The notes under the pieces are model-generated. The model did not search any database and had not been told where the DNA came from. It saw only the letters and a list, made by a program, of their open reading frames with translations. Positions 57,791 through 64,000 of a stretch of 64,000 bases of DNA are shown one piece after another. The DNA is from an uncultured Oscillibacter sp. (GTDB lineage: Bacteria; Bacillota; Clostridia; Oscillospirales; Oscillospiraceae). The first letter of the stretch is position 1, and the number at the start of each line of letters is the position of its first letter. Position numbers and translations under genes: made by a program. Where the stretch lies: positions 1-64,000 of the forward strand of contig NZ_CAJTUX010000006.1 of NCBI RefSeq assembly GCF_910579365.1, read 5' to 3'.

Positions 57791-58678
57791 ATGAAGCATC
57801 CCTACAAGACGCGGGAAGGCGGCGCGACGGTGACGGTGTTCGTCCCCTATGACTGCAAGAATCACTGCCCCTTCTGCATCAACAAAGGCGAGTACGCGGA
57901 CCTGACTGGCTTCTCCGCCGAGAAAATCCGCGCCAGCATCCGCCGGATGGACGCCATCACGCCCTACTGCGATTTCGTGTTCACCGGCGGGGAACCCTTC
58001 GCGGACCTTCAGGTCCTCCAGTCCATGCTGGACGAGATTCCCACCACCCATAAGGTCTATATCAACACCACCCTCCCCGTCTCCGAGTTCCAGACGGAGG
58101 AGGACATCCTGGCCTTCGCGGAGAAGAACAAGCATAAAATTACCTGCATCAACGTCTCCCGGCACATGCAGAAGTATGTGGTGGAGTCCAACGACGCTCT
58201 GCTTGCCCGGCTTCCGGTGCCCTTCCGGGTGAACTGCGTGCTCTATAAGGACTATCCTGCCAAGGACCTGGTTCCCTACCTGGACCGCTTTAAGAAGGTC
58301 CCCGGGGCCTCCATCCAGTTCCGGTTTGACTACACCGCCACCACGCCGGAGAATCTCTATGAGGAGGAGGGGGACAAAATCCTCCAGGACCTGAAGAAAA
58401 TCGCCCGGTACACCGGCCTGGACGGCTGCCGGATGCGCTGCGGGTTCCACTTCGACTATCAGGGGCTTGAGCTGACCTATCACAAAACCCTTCCCTACTC
58501 CACCATTGTGGAGACGGACCCGGCGGACGGCGTGACCTATGATATCCTCTATGATATTCTCATCAAGCAGAACGGGGACATCCACGGCGACTGGGACGGC
58601 ACGCCCCTGGACGTGGAGGCCTATGCGAAGGTGGTCTTTGAGCCCTATGACTTGAAGTGGCTGGCGAGGATTGCGTAA
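57791..58678 (+). CDS. Radical SAM protein of unknown function
   Basis: 295 residues. The 4Fe-4S motif is CKNHCPFC (Cys22, Cys26, Cys29), followed by the SAM-binding FVFTGGEPFADL and later VNCVLYKDYPAKDLVPYL. There is no auxiliary-cluster or SPASM-type cysteine set; CRMRCGFH near residue 217-224 may hold additional metal. No partner gene (peptide, dehydrogenase or glycyl-radical enzyme) is adjacent. The start at 57791 has GGAAAGG upstream. Monocistronic with two terminators behind it. Confidence 0.85.
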   Translation: MKHPYKTREGGATVTVFVPYDCKNHCPFCINKGEYADLTGFSAEKIRASIRRMDAITPYCDFVFTGGEPFADLQVLQSMLDEIPTTHKVYINTTLPVSEFQTEEDILAFAEKNKHKITCINVSRHMQKYVVESNDALLARLPVPFRVNCVLYKDYPAKDLVPYLDRFKKVPGASIQFRFDYTATTPENLYEEEGDKILQDLKKIARYTGLDGCRMRCGFHFDYQGLELTYHKTLPYSTIVETDPADGVTYDILYDILIKQNGDIHGDWDGTPLDVEAYAKVVFEPYDLKWLARIA

Positions 58679-58738
58679 ACCAGACAAACAAAAGCGGACG
58701 GCAGCCAAGGCAGCACGAACAAGTGAACGACAGCACAG

Positions 58739-58823
58739 AAAGCGGGCGATTCCAGCAAGGCGCCGCCCGCTTTTGCGCCCCGGCGAACGCCGCGGATTTT
58801 GAAAAAAGTCTGCGGCGTTTTTT
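58739..58823 (+). terminator. Two tandem terminators
   Basis: First: GCGGGCG (58742-58748) with CGCCCGC (58764-58770), then TTTT. Second: AACGCCGC (58786-58793) with GCGGCGTT (58812-58819), then TTTTTT. Both follow the radical SAM gene. Confidence 0.8.
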
Positions 58824-58970
58824 CATGTCCAGATACCGAAAAGAGCTTGCGGATACTGAGATTATAGCAATCCTCAAAAATAATGACAGCAAAGGAGGCG
58901 GATCCAGGCGGTACAGCACAAGGATGACGACGCAGGCGGGCTGACGCCCGTCAAGGAGGAAGACGCGGTG

Positions 58971-59147
58971 ATGTGCTGCCTGGATCTGCCGAACGCCGTC
59001 AGTATTTCTGAGGATTGCTATAAAACCGCAGAATATGAGAACGGCCACGTAGATAGCGTGGACGCGGCCGTCAGAAGGGCGGTCATGACCGGCGTAATCC
59101 AGCTGAAGCACCAGGAACCGTCTATAGACTGCCTGGAGACGGACTGA
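58971..59147 (+). CDS. Small hypothetical protein (58 residues)
   Basis: ATG 58971 (or GTG 58968) follows AAGGAGGAAGACGCG, a strong ribosome site, and opens 58 codons to TGA at 59145. The product starts MCCLDLPNAVSISEDCYKTA and ends with a cysteine-containing acidic tail. No promoter was seen close by; it lies between two terminators and a tRNA. Unknown family; may be the remains of a longer gene, as the frame is also open upstream for about 26 codons. The rest of 58824-59200 holds nothing else I can support. Confidence 0.4.
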   Translation: MCCLDLPNAVSISEDCYKTAEYENGHVDSVDAAVRRAVMTGVIQLKHQEPSIDCLETD

Positions 59148-59200
59148 ATTGAGGTAACGGTTACTTACACGTTATTAACAAACCGAGTCAAGCAAAAAGC

Positions 59201-59234
59201 AAAACCCCAGAGCCGTTATGACTCTGGGGTTTTC
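59201..59234. terminator. Terminator of tRNA-Val
   Basis: Perfect 12-bp stem AAAACCCCAGAG (59201-59212) / CTCTGGGGTTTT (59222-59233), immediately 3' of the tRNA on the minus strand. Confidence 0.85.
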
Positions 59235-59235
59235 C

Positions 59236-59312
59236 TGGTGGACGATACAGGACTCGAACCTGTGACCCCCTGCACGTCAAGCAGGTGCTCTAGCCAGCTG
59301 AGCTAATCGTCC
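59236..59312 (-). tRNA. tRNA-Val (anticodon GAC)
   Basis: 77-nt tRNA read on the minus strand with encoded CCA. Acceptor GGACGAT pairs with ATCGTCC; the anticodon stem CCTGC/GCAGG encloses TTGACGT with anticodon GAC (codons GUC/GUU). T-arm GGTTCGAGTCC is intact. Confidence 0.95.
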
Positions 59313-59327
59313 GAAGCGAACATATAT

Positions 59328-59356
59328 AAGATACACGAAGTTTTCCCATTTGTCAA
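59328..59356 (-). promoter_or_regulatory. Promoter for tRNA-Val
   Basis: Minus strand TTGACA (59356-59351), 17-base spacer, TATCTT (59333-59328). Confidence 0.75.
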
Positions 59357-59364
59357 GCCCTTTC

Positions 59365-59393
59365 TTGCGTTTTTCTTTTTTTTTTGCTATACT
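59365..59393 (+). promoter_or_regulatory. Promoter for fabG
   Basis: TTGCGT (59365-59370), 17-base T-rich spacer, TATACT (59388-59393). Divergent from and interleaved with the tRNA-Val promoter region. Confidence 0.75.
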
Positions 59394-59424
59394 GCCTCCA
59401 TCGAAGGGAAAAGGAGCTGATTTT

Positions 59425-60159
59425 ATGAGAAAATCCGCCTTGGTCACCGGGGCTTCCCGGGGGATTGGCCGGGCCGCTGCCGCCGCTCTGGCCCGGGAGG
59501 GCTGGCCCGTCTGCATCAACTACCTGGAGCGCCGGGACGCCGCCGAGAGCCTGGTGCGGGACCTCCGGTCCCAGGGGCTGGCGGCCATGGCCGTACAGGC
59601 CGACGTGGCGGACCGGAAAGCGGTGGAAGCCATGGTCCGGGCGGCATCGGAGACCCTGGGTCCCGTGGAGCTTCTGGTGAACAACGCCGGCATCTCCCAC
59701 CAGGGCCTTTTTCAGGACATGGACGACCTGCTCTGGAACCGCCTCCTGGCAGTAAACCTCACCGGGCCCCGAAACGCCGTGCAGGCGGTCCTCCCCCACA
59801 TGCTGGAGGAGAAGCGGGGCTGCATCGTCAACATCTCCTCCATCTGGGGGCTCCGGGGGGGCAGCTGCGAGACGGCCTACGCCTGCACCAAGGCCGGAAT
59901 CATCGGCCTGACCCGCTCCCTGGCCCTGGAGCTGGCTCCCTCCGGCATTCGGGTGAACTGCGTGGCGCCGGGGTGCGTGGAGACGGACATGGTCCGGGTC
60001 CTGGGGGAGGAGACCCGGACCATGCTGGTGGAGGAGACGCCCCTGGGCCGGCTGGGGAGGCCGGAGGACATTGCCCAGGCCGTGGCCTTCCTGGCCTCGG
60101 AGCGGGCGGGGTTTATCACCGGGCAGGTACTCGCCGCCGACGGGGGATTTATCGTCTGA
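59425..60159 (+). CDS. SDR oxidoreductase, 3-oxoacyl-ACP reductase-like
   Basis: 244-residue short-chain dehydrogenase. TGASRGIGRAAAAAL binds the nucleotide; LLVNNAGIS, INVNISS-type serine (VNISSIWGLRG) and Y-x-x-x-K (AYACTKAG) form the active site; the C-terminus reads FITGQVLAADGGF. Best match is FabG, but it stands alone outside any fatty-acid gene cluster, so a different ketoreductase role is possible. ATG 59425 follows AAAGGAG. Convergent with rlmH. Confidence 0.88.
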   Translation: MRKSALVTGASRGIGRAAAAALAREGWPVCINYLERRDAAESLVRDLRSQGLAAMAVQADVADRKAVEAMVRAASETLGPVELLVNNAGISHQGLFQDMDDLLWNRLLAVNLTGPRNAVQAVLPHMLEEKRGCIVNISSIWGLRGGSCETAYACTKAGIIGLTRSLALELAPSGIRVNCVAPGCVETDMVRVLGEETRTMLVEETPLGRLGRPEDIAQAVAFLASERAGFITGQVLAADGGFIV

Positions 60160-60171
60160 GGGCCCGTTCCG

Positions 60172-60666
60172 TCACTTGTGGTACCTCGTCCCCGCGTTGA
60201 TCTGGCAGGCCCGGTAGATCTGCTCCAGCAGCATCACCCGGGCCAGATGATGGGGGAAGGTCATGGGGGACATGGAGAGCTTCGTCCACGCCTCCGCCTT
60301 GATGGACTCGTGGAGGCCGAAGGAGCCCCCGATCAAAAACACCAGCCGCTTCTCCAGACCCTGCTCCGCCCCTGCGGCCCAGGCCGCCATGGTTTGGGCC
60401 AGCTCCTCGCTGGAGCGCAGCCGCCCCTCTACGCACAGGGCGACAAGACGGGAGGAGGGCGGCAGCTTTCCCTGGATGGACGCCGCCTCCTTCCGCAGGG
60501 CGGCGTCGATCTGCGCCTGGGAGGGATGCTCCGGCAAACGTTCTTCCGGCAGCTCCACGATCTCCAACTTGCAGTACCGGCTCAGGCGCTTGGCGTACTC
60601 CGCCGCCGCCTCGGCGTAGAACTTCTCCTTCAGCTTTCCGACACACAACAGGGTTATCCGCTGCAT
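60172..60666 (-). CDS. rlmH: 23S rRNA pseudouridine-1915 N3-methyltransferase RlmH
   Basis: 164-residue SPOUT methyltransferase. ITLLCVGKLKEKFYAEAAAEYAKRL at the start and FLIGGSFGLHESIKAEAWTKLSMSPMTFPHHLARVMLLEQIYRA at the C-terminal knot are diagnostic in sequence of short motifs such as GGSFGL and FPHHLAR. Its start overlaps the walJ end by 13 bases, as in many Firmicutes where the two genes are coupled. Confidence 0.96.
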   Translation of the reverse strand: MQRITLLCVGKLKEKFYAEAAAEYAKRLSRYCKLEIVELPEERLPEHPSQAQIDAALRKEAASIQGKLPPSSRLVALCVEGRLRSSEELAQTMAAWAAGAEQGLEKRLVFLIGGSFGLHESIKAEAWTKLSMSPMTFPHHLARVMLLEQIYRACQINAGTRYHK

Positions 60667-61448
60667 ACCGCGCCTCCCTCCAGCACATAGGCCCCGCTGA
60701 GGCAGTCCCTGGGCGCGGCGGAGAGCCGGGGGCTGAGACCTGCGGCGCGCAGAGCCGTCTCCGCCGCCCGAAGGGCCATGGCGGGGGTGTTGTTCTCCCG
60801 GCTCAGGTGGGCCAGGACGATTTCCCGGGCCCCGGCTCTTGCCAGGGTGACGGCGAAGGCGGCGGCATCCTCGTTTTTCAGGTGGCCCTCCGGGCCCAGG
60901 ATGCGCCGTTTCAGATAGTAGGGATACGGGCCGCTGCGCAGGGTCTCCACGTCGTGGTTGGCCTCCAGCACCGCCAGGGCCACGCCGGGAAGGACGGCCT
61001 CCGCCTCTGGCGTCACCACGCCGCTGTCCGTCAGCAGGCCGAAGGACCCGTCCGGCGTGTCAAACCGGAAGCCGCAGGAGCCGGGGGAATCGTGGGAGGT
61101 GGGAAAGGCGGTGACGGCACAGTCCCTGACGGAAAAGGTCCCCTCCGCGTCCCGGAGGCGGCCGGCCAAAAGCACCAGGCGGCGCAGCAGGTCCCGCCCC
61201 GCCGCCGGCGCGGCGTAAACGGGGCAGTCCGTCCGTTTCAGCAGGGTCTGGAGGCCGGAGATGTGGTCGCTGTGGGTGTGGGTGATGAGAATGGCGTCCA
61301 GGTCCCGGAGCTCCAGTCCCAAGGCCGTCAGGCTCTGAGCAATCCGGCGGCAGGAGATGCCCGCGTCCACCAGCACCCGGCTTCCGCTCCCGTTCAGCAC
61401 CAGCGCGTTCCCGGAGGAACCGCTGGCGAGGGTATGTACGGTGGTCAA
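60654..61448 (-). CDS. WalJ/YycJ-like metallo-beta-lactamase-fold exonuclease
   Basis: 264 residues. TLASGSSGNALVLN and ILITHTHSDHISGLQTLL carry the metal site, with HDSPGSCGFRF and EANHDVETL further on, all typical of YycJ/WalJ, implicated in coordinating cell division with replication or in DNA end processing. The start is TTG 61448 (AGGAGG upstream), overlapping the stop of the TfoX-like gene by four bases. Upstream neighbours include murA, consistent with the conserved Wal-region setting. Confidence 0.9.
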   Translation of the reverse strand: MTTVHTLASGSSGNALVLNGSGSRVLVDAGISCRRIAQSLTALGLELRDLDAILITHTHSDHISGLQTLLKRTDCPVYAAPAAGRDLLRRLVLLAGRLRDAEGTFSVRDCAVTAFPTSHDSPGSCGFRFDTPDGSFGLLTDSGVVTPEAEAVLPGVALAVLEANHDVETLRSGPYPYYLKRRILGPEGHLKNEDAAAFAVTLARAGAREIVLAHLSRENNTPAMALRAAETALRAAGLSPRLSAAPRDCLSGAYVLEGGAVCSG

Positions 61449-61720
61449 GTCCCGGTCCCTCCTTTGCCGCTCAGAACGTCGCTGAACGCCTTCAGGTCCG
61501 CCTTTACCTCCTCGGGCAGGGCGTTGAAATCCACATCCCGCACCGCGCCCTCCAGAGCGTAGAGATGCACCAGGCACACGTTGGGATAGAGGGTCTTCAG
61601 CTTGAAAAACGCCTGCTTGGCCCCCTCCCCGGCCAGGTCCTCCGGGGAGGCGATCCCCGCCGCCGTCAGCTTCCGGGCCATTTCCGGCCCGATGTTCCGC
61701 ATGGATGTCAAGTCCCTCAT
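61445..61720 (-). CDS. TfoX C-terminal-domain small protein
   Basis: 91 residues: MRNIGPEMARKLTAAGIAS is a helix-hairpin-helix-like start, followed by FFKLKTLYPNVCLVHLYALEG and ALPEEVKADLKAF, the standard TfoX/Sxy C-terminal domain. Stand-alone versions of this domain are common in Firmicutes and their role is unknown. ATG 61720 with AAGGGAG upstream was preferred to a longer frame starting at 61786. Confidence 0.85.
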   Translation of the reverse strand: MRDLTSMRNIGPEMARKLTAAGIASPEDLAGEGAKQAFFKLKTLYPNVCLVHLYALEGAVRDVDFNALPEEVKADLKAFSDVLSGKGGTGT

Positions 61721-61787
61721 GGCGCTCTCCCTTCTCAACGAAAACCGGGAGACGGAAATCCCTCCCGTCCCCCGGACAATTTCCAAT

Positions 61788-63083
61788 TTAACCCAGCCGA
61801 AGCCGCTGGCGCTCGTCGCACTCCTCCACAGCCTGGATGTTGGCCCCCAGGCCCTGGAGCTTCTCTACCAGATTCTCATAGCCCCGTTCAATGTAATGAA
61901 TGCAGCTGATTTCGCTCTGCCCCTTGGCGGCCAGGGCGGCGATAACCAGCGCGGCCCCCGCCCGGAGGTCCGAGGCCTGAATGGGCGCGCCCACCAGATG
62001 GTCCACACCCTCCACCACGGCGGTCTTGTCGTCCACCTGGATGTTGGCCCCCATGCGGCGAAGCTCGTCCACATAGCGGTAGCGGCTGCTCCACACGCTC
62101 TCCGTTACCAGGGAGATGCCCTGGGCCAGAGAGAGGACCGTGGTGATCTGGGGCTGCATGTCCGTGGGGAAGCCGGGGTAGGGCAGCGTCTTGATGTTGG
62201 CCCTGCGCAGAGGCCCGTTCCGGCGGACCAGAAGGGTGTCCTCGTGCTCCTCCACCTCCACGCCGCACTCCTGGAGCTTGGCGGTGATGCAGTCCATGTG
62301 TTTGGGAATGATGTTCTTCACCAGAATCTGTCCGCCTGCGGCGGCGGCGGCGGCCATGTAGGTGCCCGCCTCGATCTGGTCGGGAATGATGGCATAGCTG
62401 CCGCCCCGGAGCCGGTCCACGCCCCGGATTTTGATGGTGTCCGTGCCCGCGCCCCGGATGTTGGCCCCCATGGAGTTGAGGAAGTTGGCCAGGTCCACGA
62501 TGTGGGGCTCCTTGGCGGCGTTTTCAATGACCGTGCGCCCCTCCGCCATGACGGCGGCCATCATGATGTTCATGGTGGCTCCCACGGAGACCACGTCCAG
62601 ATAGATGCTGGTGCCTTTCAGTCCCGCGTCTCCGGCGGTGGCGCGGATGAAGCCGCCCTCCACCATCACGGTGGCTCCCAGGGCGTTGAAGCCCTTCATA
62701 TGCTGGTCGATGGGGCGGACGCCGCCGAAGTTGCACCCGCCGGGCAAAGCCACCTCCGCCTGGCCGAAGCGGCCCAGAAGGGCCCCGATGAAATAGGTGG
62801 AGGCCCGGATGCGGCGGGCCAGATCGTAGGGCGTGCGGGTGGAGTGAATGTGGCGGCAGTCCACCTCCACGGTGTGCCGGTCAACGGAGCGGACGCCTGC
62901 GCCCAGCTGCTCTAAAATATGGAGGCACAGCGTCACGTCGGAAATCTGGGGGATGTTCTCAATGCGGCACACCCCGTCCACCAGCAGAGCGGCGGGAATG
63001 ATGGCCACGGCGGCGTTTTTCGCGCCGCTGATTTCAACTTCTCCAAACAGGGGCGTTCCGCCCTGAATGATATATTTTGTCAA
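61788..63083 (-). CDS. murA: UDP-N-acetylglucosamine 1-carboxyvinyltransferase
   Basis: 431 residues, first committed step of peptidoglycan synthesis and the fosfomycin target. Lys22-Asn23 of SGAKNAAVAI and the catalytic cysteine Cys117 in LPGGCNFGGVRPIDQH are present, so the enzyme would be fosfomycin-sensitive by this residue. The surrounding loop differs from the common GGCAIG form. Other typical segments: GGFIRATAG, PYPGFPTDMQPQ. First of the murA-TfoX-walJ-rlmH cluster on this strand. Confidence 0.95.
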   Translation of the reverse strand: MTKYIIQGGTPLFGEVEISGAKNAAVAIIPAALLVDGVCRIENIPQISDVTLCLHILEQLGAGVRSVDRHTVEVDCRHIHSTRTPYDLARRIRASTYFIGALLGRFGQAEVALPGGCNFGGVRPIDQHMKGFNALGATVMVEGGFIRATAGDAGLKGTSIYLDVVSVGATMNIMMAAVMAEGRTVIENAAKEPHIVDLANFLNSMGANIRGAGTDTIKIRGVDRLRGGSYAIIPDQIEAGTYMAAAAAAGGQILVKNIIPKHMDCITAKLQECGVEVEEHEDTLLVRRNGPLRRANIKTLPYPGFPTDMQPQITTVLSLAQGISLVTESVWSSRYRYVDELRRMGANIQVDDKTAVVEGVDHLVGAPIQASDLRAGAALVIAALAAKGQSEISCIHYIERGYENLVEKLQGLGANIQAVEECDERQRLRLG

Positions 63084-63219
63084 GTTTTTGACCCTCTCTT
63101 CAAGCGGCTTTCCGCCTTGACGGCGGTCCGGTAGATTTCACAAAACAGTTTGCCCGTCTGGCGGCGCTTCATACGAGGCCTGCGGCAGAAAAGGCAGAAT
63201 CTTCTATATAGACTTTGTT

Positions 63220-63248
63220 ATCATAGCACAGGCGGCGGGAAATTGCAA
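63220..63248 (-). promoter_or_regulatory. Promoter for murA
   Basis: Minus strand TTGCAA (63248-63243), 17-base spacer ending TGC, TATGAT (63225-63220). Confidence 0.75.
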
Positions 63249-63342
63249 ACCTTTCCTTCCGTGTTTTTACATAATGTTTTGTCGAAAATGCCGTTTGCGG
63301 CCCGTCGAAAAGGCGTTTTGGCGCGCTGGAAAACGTTACTGC

Positions 63343-64000
63343 TTACGAGGCCCCCTCCCGGCTCCGGACCGGTCCTCCGGCGCTGACCGCGCCGGTGTGG
63401 CAGTTGACGTAGTAATCTTCCGTGTCGGTGACGATCTGCCAGACGGGGGACAGGGACATGGACGTGCCGCTGGTCTGAAGCTCATAGCACAGGCGGGTGT
63501 CCGTCACGCTGGAGGCCACCACCGCGTTTTCCCGCCGCATCCGCTGGAAAGCCGTCAGGGCCCCGGCGGCGGAGAGCGGCGTCTCCCCCCCTCCGGAGGG
63601 CGCGCCGGTCTTGGGCAGCAGCGTGCCGCTGACGGCGGTGAGAACGCCGCCCTCTATGGTGAAGGTGACGGTGCAGTTGAAGACCGGAAGCCGGGCGTGG
63701 ACGGCGGCGGCGGTAAAGACGCCGTTTCCCTCCCCGTCCAGGCGGATGTCCGGCGCGTCGTAGGAAAAGGTCCGGCAGAAGTCCCGGCAGAAGTCCTCCG
63801 CCCCGCTCTGAGCCAGGACGCCCGACGCCTCAAACCCGCTGCTGGAACGGAAGAAAGCCTCCCCCGCCGCGCCGGTGTAGTGGTGGATGCCGCCGCCCTG
63901 GTCGGTGGAGGAGAGATTCTCGCCCAGGAGGAAGGAGGCGGCCTGCTCCTCCAGCGCCCCGTCCCGGGTGAGGACCACGCCGCCGGGGGGCGTATCCCGG
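63343..64000 (-). CDS. C-terminal part of a membrane-associated regulatory-type protein (5' end outside window)
   Basis: At least 218 residues, open to the window edge. Strand-rich sequence with LPVFNCTVTFTIEGGVLTAVSG, LSAAGALTAFQRMRREN and the closing PVWQIVTDTEDYYVNCHTGAVS, the last like a PepSY-type or YycI-like C-terminus. Because walJ and rlmH lie downstream on the same strand, it may be the YycH/YycI-type partner of a WalK kinase located just beyond the window; this is inference. No signal or anchor can be checked here. Confidence 0.5.
   Translation of the reverse strand, partial: RDTPPGGVVLTRDGALEEQAASFLLGENLSSTDQGGGIHHYTGAAGEAFFRSSSGFEASGVLAQSGAEDFCRDFCRTFSYDAPDIRLDGEGNGVFTAAAVHARLPVFNCTVTFTIEGGVLTAVSGTLLPKTGAPSGGGETPLSAAGALTAFQRMRRENAVVASSVTDTRLCYELQTSGTSMSLSPVWQIVTDTEDYYVNCHTGAVSAGGPVRSREGAS

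Overview
The window is high-GC, gene-dense chromosomal DNA from an anaerobic Firmicute of class Clostridia. The best guess is an Oscillospiraceae gut commensal of the Flavonifractor / Intestinimonas / Lawsonibacter type. This rests on protein style (MutS, MutL, EF-Ts, DivIVA, SepF, a WalJ-type hydrolase), strong GGAGG ribosome sites, textbook sigma-A promoters, S-layer-homology proteins, and genes common in that group: sigma-54 with a PAS-type activator, yqeB/yqeC/selD, myo-inositol catabolism and a serpin lipoprotein. No phage block, transposase, rRNA or CRISPR array is visible, so this is mostly core genome with a few small accessory islands.

Layout. 1-5.3 kb: a ClC-type anion transporter cut by the window edge, divergent from serC-serA (serine synthesis) and a secreted S-layer-homology protein. 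5.5-10.5 kb: a TVP38-like membrane protein, a helicase-loader pair (DnaC-like, DnaD-like), a methionine gamma-lyase-family PLP enzyme and a HAD phosphatase; the 404-base gap before the PLP enzyme holds an orphan short transcription unit. 10.7-13.7 kb: tRNA-Ser(GGA), an HPr-like protein lacking the catalytic histidine, and a large secreted S-layer-homology protein. 13.8-19.9 kb: mtaB and a YfbR-like nucleotidase on the minus strand, divergent from a four-gene operon (cysteine desulfurase, MATE exporter, RlmA-like methyltransferase, isochorismatase-like hydrolase). 20.0-25.1 kb: a partial myo-inositol operon, iolE-iolB-iolD-iolG.

25.2-44.4 kb is almost entirely minus strand. It holds a pyruvyl-transferase/FrhB fusion with a dCMP deaminase, then a compact run that reads mutS, CPBP protease, AEC transporter, mutL, DUF6440, flavin reductase, miaA, hfq, HlyD-like, ylmE, sepF, divIVA, HAD. 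miaB lies upstream but is separated from mutS by an accessory cassette (40.7-43.0 kb): an MBL hydrolase, a probable type I toxin with antisense RNA, a tandem-repeat coiled-coil protein, and an XRE regulator divergent from an 86-residue protein.

44.4-48.6 kb: an orphan transcription unit of about 315 nt with strong promoter and terminator but no convincing protein, then rpsB-tsf and a CBS/DRTGG manganese pyrophosphatase. 48.8-55.6 kb: a nuclease-like orphan protein, a sigma-54 activator, rpoN, greA, and the selenium genes yqeC-yqeB-selD. 55.6-58.7 kb: a serpin, a second XRE/86-residue pair with the same operator-on-promoter layout, and an orphan radical SAM protein. 59.2-64 kb: tRNA-Val(GAC), fabG, and a minus-strand cluster ending murA - TfoX-like - walJ - rlmH, preceded by the truncated end of a secreted or anchored protein possibly belonging to the WalK accessory group.

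The least explained items are the antisense-paired membrane microprotein at 41.6-41.85 kb, the transcription unit at 44.6-44.94 kb, the two XRE/86-residue switches, and the short minus-strand transcript at 8.3-8.45 kb. All identifications come from reading the sequence and remembered family features; no database search was run.
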